Source: Bradyrhizobium guangzhouense (lineage in GTDB: Bacteria; Pseudomonadota; Alphaproteobacteria; Rhizobiales; Xanthobacteraceae). From it: a stretch of 64,000 bases of DNA. The position numbers and the translations under genes are program-made. Positions 23,957-33,158 of the stretch are shown one piece after another (position 1 is the stretch's first letter; each line of letters opens with the position of its first letter). The stretch covers positions 2,170,001 through 2,234,000 of the forward strand of contig NZ_CP030053.1 in the NCBI RefSeq assembly GCF_004114955.1, given 5' to 3'. The notes beneath the pieces were generated by a model. That model was not told where the DNA came from. It ran no database searches and was given only the letters and a program-made list of their open reading frames with translations.

Positions 23957-24577
23957 CTAGGCCACGCCGCTGTCGATCGCCAGCCGCACCAGCTCGACGG
24001 AAGTCTTCACCCCGAGTTTCTGGCGCATGATCGAGGAGGTGTTGGCGACGGTCTTGTAGGACGATTGCACCAGCCAGGCGATCTCGGAGAGGCTCTTTCC
24101 TGCGCTGAGCAGCCGCAAGATCTCCATCTCGCGTGCGTTCAGCTTCGACAGCGGGCTCTGCGCCAGCGTCGGCCCTGCGAAAGCGATGCTGCGGGCGATC
24201 GCGCTCGGCAGATATGTGCCGCCGGCGCCGACGGTGCGGATCGCCTCGACGAGATCGTCGGGGTCGCCGGTCTTGGAGACATACCCCTTGGCACCGCATT
24301 CGATCGCGCGGGCGGCGAAGGCGGGGTCGTCGTTCATGCTGAACATGATGATGCGGGCTTCCGGCGCGCGCTCGAGGATGCGGCGCGCCAACTCGAAGCC
24401 GGAGACCGTCGGCAGGTTGATGTCGATGACACAGAGGTCGGGGCGCTCCACGATGAAGATGCTCTCGCCGTCCTCGGCGTCGGCGGCCTCCAGGATCTCG
24501 ATCTCGCCCTCGTCGGCCAGCACGGCACGGCAGCCGGAGGCGACAATGGGATGATCGTCGACGATCAGAATGCGCAT
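23957..24577 (-). CDS. LuxR/NarL-type response regulator
   Basis: About 206 residues from the ATG at 24577 (MRILIVDDHP). The receiver domain has Asp7 and Asp8, phospho-acceptor Asp52 in VIDINLP and the conserved Lys in GYVSKTGD. The C-terminal LuxR helix-turn-helix is LNAREMEILRLLSAGKSLSEIAWLV with TVANTSSIMRQKLGV as recognition part. The sensor-kinase gene is divergent 194 bases away. The arrangement resembles MoxXY of Paracoccus, which controls methanol oxidation, so control of the surrounding dehydrogenase, lut-like and fghA genes is a fair inference. No phosphorylation partner test is possible here. Confidence 0.9.
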   Translation of the reverse strand: MRILIVDDHPIVASGCRAVLADEGEIEILEAADAEDGESIFIVERPDLCVIDINLPTVSGFELARRILERAPEARIIMFSMNDDPAFAARAIECGAKGYVSKTGDPDDLVEAIRTVGAGGTYLPSAIARSIAFAGPTLAQSPLSKLNAREMEILRLLSAGKSLSEIAWLVQSSYKTVANTSSIMRQKLGVKTSVELVRLAIDSGVA

Positions 24578-24771
24578 AGGCGTTCCCCGTGACAGCGCCG
24601 GCCTCTTTAGTTTCGCGATTTCGCGCCGCATGGTGCCGAACGAGGAAATCCGTCCGGTCATGCAACCCGGCCGGGATTGCTGTACGCTTCCGATTAGATA
24701 TCGGGCGCTTTGCCCCTGTCAACGTTATCGGACAGGCGCGGGCGCTCCTCGACGGGGCACGGGCGAAAGCA

Positions 24772-26127
24772 ATGTGGCAAAATCTCTCCTTGCGCGGGCG
24801 CATCAACCTTCTGCTGGCGCTGTTGCTGGCGCTCGGGCTCGCCGTCAACATCGCTCGCCAGGTCGCGGAGGCGGGGCCGCGCGTGCAAGCCGAGGACCAA
24901 AGCGTGATCCGGCTGGCGCGCGAATTCATCGAGATGATCGTTGCCGATCTCAACGAGGCGCCGGATCCCGATGCCAGGCTGAACCAGATCGCGCACGATC
25001 TGAACCGTCTGCGCCATGTCAGCATCGCGCTTCGCGATGCCGGCGGTAACCCGCTGACACCATTGCGGTCCGGTGCGGATGATACGCCGGGGCCGCCGGC
25101 CTGGTTCGTCAGCCTGGTGCATCCCGAGCAGACCGCTGTCACTGTGCCGGTCTCGGTTCATGGCAAGCCAGGCTCCCTGGTGATCACCTCGCATCCCAAC
25201 GACGAGATCGCCGAGATATGGGACGCCATCGTCACCCAGCTCGAGGTCGGATCGGTGATCGCGCTGGCGCTGTTCCTGGTGATGATGACCGTGGTCGGCC
25301 GCGCGCTCGCGCCGCTGGAATCTCTGGCGCAGACCATGGGCGAGCTCGAGGGCGGCGACTACGATGCGCGCGTTGCGCCCGGTGGCGCGCCGGAGCTGGC
25401 TGCGATCTGCTCCAGGCTCAATCATCTCGCGGCGACTCTCGGCGAGGCGGTCGAGGACAAGCGTCGCCTTGCCGAGCGCGCGGTGTCGCTCCAGGACGTC
25501 GAGCGCAAGGAGATCGCACGCGAGCTGCATGACGAGTTCGGGCCGTATCTGTTCTCGCTGCGCGCGCATGCCAGTGCGCTGGCGAAACTGGCCGATGGAC
25601 GGGCGCCGAGCGCGGACGCCGTGCGAAAGCACGGCGGCGCGCTGCTGGAGCAGATCAACGCGCTGCAGCAGTTCACGCGCCGCGTGCTGGAGCGGCTGCG
25701 GCCGGTCGGGCTTGCCGAGCTGGGCCTCGGCAAGGCGCTGGAATCGCTGTCGCGGCTGTGGCGGGAATCGCATCCTGACGTCACCATCGAGACCACGATC
25801 TCGCCGGCGCTTGGCCCGACGGGCGAGACTGCCGACCTCACGATCTATCGCGTCGTGCAGGAGGCCCTCACCAACGCGTTCCGCCACGCCGGCGCAACTG
25901 CGATCAACGTCGTGATCGAGCCCGCGGAGCAGCCGGGCCGCGATGGCCGCTTCTGTGCGCGTGTGCGGGTCAGCGACAACGGCCGCGGCATGGAGCCCGG
26001 CCAGAAGCTCGGCTTCGGCCTCGTTGGCATGCGCGAGCGCATTCTGGCGCTCGGCGGCACGCTCAACGTCGCCAGTGGTGAGAGCGGCGTCACCGTGGAG
26101 GCGCTGGTTCCAACCGCGGCGGCCTGA
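24772..26127 (+). CDS. Sensor histidine kinase (HAMP, HisKA_3, HATPase)
   Basis: About 451 residues from ATG 24772 (MWQNLSLRG). One membrane segment near residues 11-28, a periplasmic domain of about 120 residues, a second membrane segment near 156-178 (VGSVIALALFLVMMTVVG), a HAMP-like linker, then the phospho-acceptor His253 in KEIARELHDEFGPYLFSLR (HisKA_3 type, as in NarX and MoxY). The ATP-binding region has ALTNAFRHAGATAI (N-box), SDNGRGM (G1) and GFGLVGMRERI (G2). The divergent response regulator at 23957 is the evident partner. The start was chosen because earlier in-frame codons give an unlike N-terminus. The signal it senses is unknown. Confidence 0.9.
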   Translation: MWQNLSLRGRINLLLALLLALGLAVNIARQVAEAGPRVQAEDQSVIRLAREFIEMIVADLNEAPDPDARLNQIAHDLNRLRHVSIALRDAGGNPLTPLRSGADDTPGPPAWFVSLVHPEQTAVTVPVSVHGKPGSLVITSHPNDEIAEIWDAIVTQLEVGSVIALALFLVMMTVVGRALAPLESLAQTMGELEGGDYDARVAPGGAPELAAICSRLNHLAATLGEAVEDKRRLAERAVSLQDVERKEIARELHDEFGPYLFSLRAHASALAKLADGRAPSADAVRKHGGALLEQINALQQFTRRVLERLRPVGLAELGLGKALESLSRLWRESHPDVTIETTISPALGPTGETADLTIYRVVQEALTNAFRHAGATAINVVIEPAEQPGRDGRFCARVRVSDNGRGMEPGQKLGFGLVGMRERILALGGTLNVASGESGVTVEALVPTAAA

Positions 26128-26145
26128 TCGCGCCCGCCTTCATCA

Positions 26146-26177
26146 GGGAAATTTCCCGATCGGGAAAAGTTCCCGAT
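26146..26177. promoter_or_regulatory. Nested palindromic operator candidate upstream of the TonB receptor
   Basis: Three overlapping palindromes lie in 32 bases: GGGAAATTTCCC (26146-26157), TTCCCGATCGGGAA (26153-26166) and ATCGGGAAAAGTTCCCGAT (26159-26177). A further half-site GTCGGGAAAAC follows within 15 bases. It is 126 bases before the receptor start and 19 after the kinase stop. Repeated TTCCCGA/TCGGGAA half-sites fit a dimeric regulator, for example the LuxR-type regulator nearby. A role as a terminator is less likely because no T-run follows. Confidence 0.5.
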
Positions 26178-26302
26178 TTCGTCGGGAAAACGGGTGCGGA
26201 TTCCCTACGACCTTTTGGGGCTAGTGCATCAGGTGTCGTCGAATAGACTCGCCCCAAACCATCAGGCGAACATCAATACAGCCGGTGGTGCCTGATGGGG
26301 CG

Positions 26303-28777
26303 ATGGGAATGGGCAAGCTGGGACACGCGCGTAATTTGCTGATGGCCTCGGTCTCATCAGGGTTGCTGTCCGTGCCTGTATTCGCGACCGACGCGCGGGC
26401 TGCGCAAGACGAGGAGACCAACGTCCAGAATTTGCCCGCGGTCGAGGTGGTGGCTCCGCAGCCGACCGCACGTCGCGCGCCGTCCCGTCCCGTCGCGCGG
26501 ACGGCCGCGAATTCCGGGAAGCCGAGGAGTAGCGGCAGGATCTACGTCTACCCGACAGCGCCCGGCACCGGCAGGGGTCTCGAGGTCGACAAGGTTCCGT
26601 CGGCGATCAATGCCGTCGATGCGAACCAGATCAAGCGCACCGGCTCGCTCAATGTCACGGATGCGCTGCGCGACAACATCGCCGGCGTCAGCATCAGCGA
26701 GGTCACCGGCAACCCGTTCCAGCCCAATGTCGAGTTTCGCGGCTTCATCGCCTCGCCCGTGACGGGCACGCCGCAAGGCCTCGCCGTGTACCAGAACGGC
26801 GTCCGCATCAACGAAGCGTTCTCTGACGCCGTCAACTGGGACCTGATCCCGACCGCGGCGATCAGGTCGGTGACGCTCGTGACCAACAATCCCGCCTTCG
26901 GCCTCAACGCGCTCGGAGGCGCGATCAATCTGCAAATGAAGGACGGCTTCACCTATCAGGGTGCAGAGCTCGATGTCATGGGTGGCTCGTTCGGCCGTAT
27001 GCAAGGCTCGGCGCAATGGGGCAAGCAGGTCGACCAGAACTGGGGCATCTACGCCGCGCTCGAAGGCCTGCACGACGACGGCTTCCGCAACTTCTCCCAA
27101 TCGGATGTGCGGCGCTTCTACAGCGACGTCGGCTACAAGGCCGGCGACAGCGAATTCCACGTCAATATGGGAGCCGCCAAGAACGATTTCGGCGCCAACG
27201 CCACCGTGCCGGCCGAGCTCCTGAACAATTATTGGGGCGCAACCTACACGACGCCGCAGACCAGCTCCAACCGCGTCGGCTATCTCAACCTGACCGCCAA
27301 GGCCGACGCGACGCCGACCTGGACGCTCGAAGGCACCGCTCATGTGCGACGGTACGAGCAGAAGATCGTCGACGGCAATCCCACCAACGTCGGAGAGTGC
27401 ACGGCGGACGCGACGCTGCTGTGCTTCGGCGACGGTGCGACTCCCGCGAACGGCATGAACGGCGTGCAGCTCGACAATCCCTTTGCGCCGGGAACGATCC
27501 TCGGCGAGATCGACCGCAGCTCGATACGGTCGACCAGCTTCGGCGTCTCGGGGCAGGCCACCAACAGCGATCAGTTGTTCGGGCACGATAACCGCTTCGT
27601 GATGGGCACGAGCTACGATGCCAGCACCACGCGCTACGATGCCATGGCGGAGATCGGCTCGATCGGAGAGAACTACATCGTCAGCGGCAGCGGCGTCTTC
27701 CTGGGGCCGACAGGCACCATCGCGACCGGGCTTGCCGGTCCCGTCTCGCTGCGGACGGTCAATCAATATAACGGCTTCTATGCGACGGATACGTTCAACG
27801 TGACGGATGCCTTCGCGCTCACGGGCGGAGGCCGCTTCAACGTGGCGCGCATCTCGCTGGAGGACCAGCTCGGCACCGCGCTCAACGGCGACTCCACCTA
27901 CACGAGGTTCAACCCGGTGATCGGCGGCACCTACAAGATCACCTCGGAGTTGACCGCCTATGCCGGCTATTCCGAGGCCAACCGCGTGCCGACGCCGCTG
28001 GAGCTCGGCTGCGCCGATCCGAACAATCCCTGTCTCATCGCGGCGTTTCTGGTCTCGGACCCGCCGTTGAAGCAGGTCGTGTCCAAGACCGTGGAAGCGG
28101 GCTTGCGCGGCACCAGGGAGCTGACCATCGGCACGCTCGGCTGGAAGATCGGCGGCTTCCGCGCCACCAACTATGACGACATCCTGGCCGTCCCGGTCCC
28201 TGATCGAACCGGATTTGGTTATTTCACCAATGTCGGCAGGACGCGGCGGCAGGGGCTCGAGGCCGAGGTCAACGTCAAGTCAGCGGCACTTCAGTTCCAG
28301 GCGAGCTACACCTTCATCGATGCCCGCTTCCTCGACCCGTTGACGCTCGGCTCGAACAGCCCGTTCGCCGATGCCGACGGCCACATCCAGGTCTTGCCCG
28401 GCAACCAGATCCCCGCGATCCCGCGCCACCGCATCAAGATCGGTGTCGACTACGCCGTGACCGATGAGTGGAAGGTTGGCGGCAACGCACTGTTCGTCTC
28501 CAGCCAATATCTGGTGGGCGACGAATCCAACCAATCTGCGAAGCTGCCGTCCTACACGGTCTTCAACCTGCACACTTCCTACCAGGTCACCAGGAACGTC
28601 CAGCTCTACGGCAAGGTCGACAACGTCTTCGACAACAGATACGCGACCTACGGACAGTTCTTCGACACCGGCGCGCTGCCGAATTTCACCAACGGCGGAA
28701 ACCCCTTCACCGACCCGCGCTCGCTGAGCCCGGCAAGGCCAAGGGCTTTCTATGCCGGGGCGCGAGTCACGTTCTGA
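26303..28777 (+). CDS. TonB-dependent outer-membrane receptor (LutH-like candidate)
   Basis: About 824 residues from ATG 26303 (ATG 26309 and GTG 26285 are alternatives). Signal peptide through VFATDARA; a TonB-box-like segment LPAVEVVAPQ follows. The plug domain reads KVPSAINAVDANQIKRTGSLNVTDALRDNIAGVSISE, then VEFRGFIASPVTGTPQGLAVYQNGVRINEAF and GLNALGGAINLQMKDG. The barrel ends with the usual aromatic C-terminal strand (RPRAFYAGARVTF). Receptors of this size carry iron-siderophores or other metal chelates. Its position beside the two-component genes and the lut-like operon suggests that it imports a chelated lanthanide like LutH, but TonB receptors for iron look alike and substrate cannot be read by eye. 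Confidence 0.85.
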   Translation: MGMGKLGHARNLLMASVSSGLLSVPVFATDARAAQDEETNVQNLPAVEVVAPQPTARRAPSRPVARTAANSGKPRSSGRIYVYPTAPGTGRGLEVDKVPSAINAVDANQIKRTGSLNVTDALRDNIAGVSISEVTGNPFQPNVEFRGFIASPVTGTPQGLAVYQNGVRINEAFSDAVNWDLIPTAAIRSVTLVTNNPAFGLNALGGAINLQMKDGFTYQGAELDVMGGSFGRMQGSAQWGKQVDQNWGIYAALEGLHDDGFRNFSQSDVRRFYSDVGYKAGDSEFHVNMGAAKNDFGANATVPAELLNNYWGATYTTPQTSSNRVGYLNLTAKADATPTWTLEGTAHVRRYEQKIVDGNPTNVGECTADATLLCFGDGATPANGMNGVQLDNPFAPGTILGEIDRSSIRSTSFGVSGQATNSDQLFGHDNRFVMGTSYDASTTRYDAMAEIGSIGENYIVSGSGVFLGPTGTIATGLAGPVSLRTVNQYNGFYATDTFNVTDAFALTGGGRFNVARISLEDQLGTALNGDSTYTRFNPVIGGTYKITSELTAYAGYSEANRVPTPLELGCADPNNPCLIAAFLVSDPPLKQVVSKTVEAGLRGTRELTIGTLGWKIGGFRATNYDDILAVPVPDRTGFGYFTNVGRTRRQGLEAEVNVKSAALQFQASYTFIDARFLDPLTLGSNSPFADADGHIQVLPGNQIPAIPRHRIKIGVDYAVTDEWKVGGNALFVSSQYLVGDESNQSAKLPSYTVFNLHTSYQVTRNVQLYGKVDNVFDNRYATYGQFFDTGALPNFTNGGNPFTDPRSLSPARPRAFYAGARVTF

Positions 28778-28939
28778 AGCCGTGTACTCATAAATCCGCG
28801 CTGTACGTCGTATGAGGTCCGTTCTGCCTCTGAGAGCTGCGCGGTGGCACAGCTTACCCTAAGTCCGAGATGGGCCAAGACGAGACATTACCAGCTATAG
28901 AAGTCGTCCCTAACATCGGGCGGCTCCGGGCAACTAGCA

Positions 28940-30699
28940 TCAATCGGGAAGACCCGCTAAACGCAGACCCTCGAGAAACCTCTCAACATCTTGCTTTCGA
29001 TTGAAAGGTGACCACTCCTCTACATTGGAAAGGCGCATGACCATATCGATTTCGCGCAAGCGCCCCATCATTGACCGTGCTTGATCAAGCCTCCCTGATA
29101 GGGCATGTCCAACTGACGCAATTCTTAGGGATGGAGTAATTCTTGGCTGAATAGCGAGCGCGCGCTCTGCGCTGTGGCAAGCTTCATCATATTTACCCAG
29201 AAAAAGCAGGGCAAAGCCCCTAGCATTTTCTAAGTGATAGTTTTGCGGGTCGATTGGGTTAACGCGGATCGCGCGATCAATCTCATTCAGGGCCTTCTCG
29301 TGTTCCCCGAGATAAACACTGATCCATGCGCGCGCACGAAGCGCGATTGCAAGATTGGAGTTCATGGCAATAGCGCTATCAACCAACGTAGCGGCCTGCT
29401 CATGTTCAAAAAAATAAAAGAAAGTGCAAACGCCACGCGCGACAACGCGACGGCGTCGTCCTGACCAAATTTGATAGCGCATTCAATCAGACGCCTCGCT
29501 TCGGCAAATTCGCGCTCTTTATCTACGATCCACCCGTTCATTTTGCGAACGTGATATCGGCTGGCCGCCCAGCCATAGGCTGAAGCTGACTGCGGATCCA
29601 GTTCTATTGCACGGTAGAAAAACCGCAGCGCTTCATCATCTTTTTCCCTGTCCCCAGCCGTTTGTAAACAGTCCATTCCCCTCAGAATGGAATCATAAGC
29701 ATCGAGGTTTTGGATGGGCTTGCGCTTGGCGCGATCAATCTCAACTTGCTCAAGTTTTGGTACGATTGCGCCGACGACGCTTGTCGTCAAGTTGTCCTGC
29801 AATTCAAAAATATCTTCCAACGAACCGTCGAATCTATCCGCCCACACATGCGCGCCGCTCACTGCGTCTATCAATTGCCCAACAATACGAACCTTTCGGC
29901 CAGCCTTTCGGACGCTGCCCTCAAGTACGTAGCGAACGCCAAGCTCGCGACCAACCAGCTTGATGTCAACTGCCGCCCCCTTGTAGATAAAGCTCGAATT
30001 GCGTGCGATTACGAATAGGGATTTGAAGCGAGACAATGCGGTGATTATGTCATCGACTATTCCGTCAGCGAAATATCCCTGCTCCGGATCATCGCTCATA
30101 TTCTGAAACGGAAGCACCGCGATTGAGGGCCGATCGGGCAAGCGCAGTGACTTGGTCGTTTCCGAATGAGGCTTGGCGCTCGTGGTAGATGCCGACCGAG
30201 CTGAATAAAGCCGTACCGGCCGCTCGATGTTCTTCAAACTGCGGTCGCCGAGATCGTCGAAGGCAAATGCGGTCTTGCCGCGGACCTGCTCGTAGGCGCT
30301 GCCGGACAGGCAGACGCCTCCGGGCTCGCATTCACTCTCAACACGCGCTGCGACGTTGACGCCGTCGCCGAAGATATCGTCGTCATCAATAATGATGTCG
30401 CCGACGTTTATGCCGATCCGGAACGAAATAGTCTCGTTCCTCCGAGCGATCTGATCCTGAATGGTCACGGCGCTGGTGACCGCATCAACCGCGCTGGCGA
30501 ACTCGACCAGCATGCCATCTCCGGTCGTTTTGACGATGCGGCCTTTGTGCGCAGCGATGGCGGGATCGACGATCTCGCGACGAATCGCTTTGAGAGCCTG
30601 CAATGTGCCGAGTTCGTCAGCGCCCATGAGGCGGCTATAACCGGCAACGTCTGCCGCCAGCACTGCCGCCAATCGTCGCTCTACGCGTCCGCCTGTCAC
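28940..30699 (-). pseudogene. Class III adenylate/guanylate cyclase with TolB-like and TPR domains, broken by a frameshift
   Basis: Reading from a GTG at 30699, the N-terminus has the cyclase catalytic domain: metal Asp17 in LAADVAGYSRLMG, then GDGMLVEFASAVDAV and the Asn/Arg site DGVNVAARVESECEPGG. A TolB-N-like segment (RPSIAVLPFQNMSDDPEQGYFADGIVDDIITALSR) and TPR helices follow. The frame breaks at seven T's on the coding strand (A7 at 29408-29414): this frame then runs into a stop at 29362. The other frame resumes the protein exactly with FFEHEQAATLVDSAIAM and more TPRs to 28940. One added T would restore about 584 residues, the usual length of this family. It could be a real mutation, slippage-dependent expression or a sequencing error. 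Confidence 0.8.
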
Positions 30700-31307
30700 T
30701 GCAAATCCCCACCAATCCCGAAAATCGGGACCTATCCAATCACGGGATAGTCAGGCCTACCAGTCCGGGCGCCAGGATTCCGACGATCATCGAGGTCCGA
30801 AATGGGTCATAAGCCGACGTGACCAAAAGGCCGGAAATCGCTGCCGCCCAGAAATTCCGCGCGATAAAGCCCCGTCCCGTGGTTCCACTTAAGTAAAGCT
30901 CCAGAGGGGCAACGCTCTCTATTCCGGTGTTAGTTTGGGGCAATGGAAAAGACGGCCTATCCCTGAGAGCCGAACTGCCACAGGTGCGGTCTGCCACGCA
31001 TGCGCCTCGATGCCGTTTCATCCGGAAGCACCGGCTCTATCGCCGTACTTGCGGCTACCAAGCGTGGAAGTGAGCAGCTCGTTCTGAGTTGCTCAATGCG
31101 ACAGGCATGAGCAGCGAGGCAATCGCTGAATTGTCCAAGATACGATTGGCGTTGGAGTGACACGCTGCCGACCAAGACCACCAACATCCATCGTATCGCG
31201 TTCGCCCGCGCCGTCCCAATCACCGTGAACGGGGGTACTGCGGCAAAGTTCCGACCATGGAGCGGGAAGGGGAGTCAATAAAGACGCGCAGTTCTTCGTG
31301 CTCGTCG
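30700..31307. other. Intergenic region, 608 bases
   Basis: A palindrome TCCCGA-AAA-TCGGGA (30716-30730) lies 17 bases upstream of the cyclase start and may be an operator or overlap its ribosome binding site. Short open frames on both strands (for example 30740-31021 and 31093-31278) lack a clear ribosome binding site, a recognisable motif and normal codon periodicity, so I do not call them genes. The stretch may hold a decayed gene. No RNA gene or insertion sequence was recognised. Confidence 0.4.
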
Positions 31308-33158
31308 TCAGTTGCAGACTTCGGTCGTGCCCACCCCGCTTCCGCTTCGCGCATACGCCTGCTGCCCGTACAGGGCGTCAAGGTGACAGCCCGGACGAAC
31401 CGGACGGCAGCCCGCAGAGTTGCAGAATATCTGGCCGCTGGCCCGCGGCTTCGCGGGTTCAGCCTCGGTCTGCTTGCGCTCGGTGTCCCGTTTCCTGGCA
31501 TCCTCGCGAGTCACGACGGGTTTCTTGTCCCGCACCTTCTCGCATTCGTCATCGTCGTTGATGCGATAGCCGGCTCGGCATGCGATCTTCACGCATGCAT
31601 TGCCATCGGCCTTGAAGCCGTGCTCGCACACCAGCGGGCAGACGCGGCCGGGCTTGGCCTTGATCGCGTCGAGTGCCTCGAAGCTTGCAAGCTTGGCGTC
31701 GAACTTTGTACCGGCGAACCTGTTGAACAGCGTCAGCGAGCGCTGCGAGGCCGTATTCCAGTCGCCATCCGGGTTGCCGGCCAGACATCCGACCCGGCGC
31801 AGTTCCGACTGCACCAGCTTCGCAATCTCCGCGGAGGACAGGCCCGGCGGCGTCTCGGCAGGCGTGATAGCCGCAACCTTGCGCTCGCTTTCAGGCTGCG
31901 CCTTTTCGGGCGCCTGCTTCTCCGCTTGATCGGACACCGCCTTGTCGTTGGCAATCTTGTCGGCGAGGGCCTTCTCGGCGGCCTGCTTGTCGGCGAGTGC
32001 CTGGGCGACGGCGGCTTCCGCGTCCTTTCGACGCTGTTCGGCCGCGGCCGCCTTGGTCTCTTCGATCTGCTTGGCCTTCTCTGCCGCGATCCGTGCATCC
32101 TCGGCGGCCTTGGCGGCGGCCGCCGCCTTGTCCTGATCAGCCTTCTTCGCGCGTTCGGCGACCAGCCGCGCTTTGTCCTCCTCGGCTTGCCGCGCCTTTT
32201 CGGCAGCCGCCGAGCGGGCTTCCTCGGCCGCGATCTTGTTGAGCTGGCCCTTGGCGAGGTCGGCATAGAATCCGTCGGCATACCTGTTCAGGAAAGCCGT
32301 CCAGGCGTCACGGGTGCCGAGTTGCAGCGCGAGCTCGTAATTGCGGCGAACCGCCTCCTCGGGGTTCGCCTGCGGGCCCGTCGTCACGGGCTTTGGGGCT
32401 ACCAGCGGCACGTCGTCGCCGCCGAGCGAACCGTAGACATACGGCTCCTGCTGATAGGCGGTGTTCTTCAGGACATCGTCGCGGACGAAGCCGAATGCCT
32501 TGCGCAGGTCGAGGCCGGGTGTCGGCAGGCGTTCGACGAGCGCCGTGGCGAACGGGCTGTTCCTGCTACTGCCGTCCGATGCGGTCGAGCCGGCTTTCGC
32601 GGCGAAGGCGATCATGGTGTTGGGGCTGGTCGGCTCGACCTTGGCGAGGCCGCGTCCGATGGCGCGGGCCGCCACGGTGCGCTTCATGGTCTTGGCGAAA
32701 GGATTGTCGCGGCAGGCGTCAAGGATGATCAACCGAAGCTGCTTTGCAGGCTCGACTGCGAACAGCGCACGGTCGAGACCCACGGCTTCGTCCAGCACGT
32801 CGCTGTCGGTCTCGAGCGCCGCATCGACCGGAATGAGATAGTTGGTGCCGTCGAGCTCGATGCCGTGACCGGCATAGTAGATGACGGCGACCTCGGCATC
32901 CCGCGTCCGCTGACCGAAGTCGCGCAGGGCCTTGCGCATCTCGGATGCGTTCACGTCGGTCTTGATGTCGATCCAGTCGAACCCGGCGCTCCTGAACATG
33001 CCCCCGACTAGCGCGGCATCGTTGGTGGGGTTGGCGAGTTTTGGGACGCGTTTGTAGGCCGAGTTGCCAATCACCAGTGCCATGCGGCGCTCGGCGTGCG
33101 CCGTGCCGCACACCAGCCAAATGGAAACGACCAAACAAAACCAGCGAAAAGTACCCAT
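31308..33158 (-). CDS. Exported caspase-like (peptidase C14) protein with coiled-coil and cysteine-rich tail
   Basis: About 616 residues from ATG 33158 (MGTFRWFC), signal peptide to about residue 22 (CGTAHAERR). The caspase-like p20 domain shows RMALVIGNSAY, catalytic His98 in YYAGHGIE and catalytic Cys149 in ILDACRDNP. A long Ala/Lys/Glu-rich coiled coil (roughly residues 315-430, with EEARSAAAEKARQAEEDKAR-type repeats) follows. A peptidoglycan-binding-like segment (LSSAEIAKLVQSELRRVGCLAG) comes next, then a cysteine-rich tail (VCPLVCEHGFKADGNACVKIAC). Such proteins are common in Bradyrhizobium and may be secreted or anchored proteases (metacaspase relatives). Stands alone on its strand. Substrate unknown. 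Confidence 0.88.
   Translation of the reverse strand: MGTFRWFCLVVSIWLVCGTAHAERRMALVIGNSAYKRVPKLANPTNDAALVGGMFRSAGFDWIDIKTDVNASEMRKALRDFGQRTRDAEVAVIYYAGHGIELDGTNYLIPVDAALETDSDVLDEAVGLDRALFAVEPAKQLRLIILDACRDNPFAKTMKRTVAARAIGRGLAKVEPTSPNTMIAFAAKAGSTASDGSSRNSPFATALVERLPTPGLDLRKAFGFVRDDVLKNTAYQQEPYVYGSLGGDDVPLVAPKPVTTGPQANPEEAVRRNYELALQLGTRDAWTAFLNRYADGFYADLAKGQLNKIAAEEARSAAAEKARQAEEDKARLVAERAKKADQDKAAAAAKAAEDARIAAEKAKQIEETKAAAAEQRRKDAEAAVAQALADKQAAEKALADKIANDKAVSDQAEKQAPEKAQPESERKVAAITPAETPPGLSSAEIAKLVQSELRRVGCLAGNPDGDWNTASQRSLTLFNRFAGTKFDAKLASFEALDAIKAKPGRVCPLVCEHGFKADGNACVKIACRAGYRINDDDECEKVRDKKPVVTREDARKRDTERKQTEAEPAKPRASGQIFCNSAGCRPVRPGCHLDALYGQQAYARSGSGVGTTEVCN

Noticed and set aside
30740..31278. 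Short minus-strand frames that could be a membrane peptide or transposase remnant
   Set aside because: No ribosome binding site, no match to a known family and unusual composition; left as an intergenic region.
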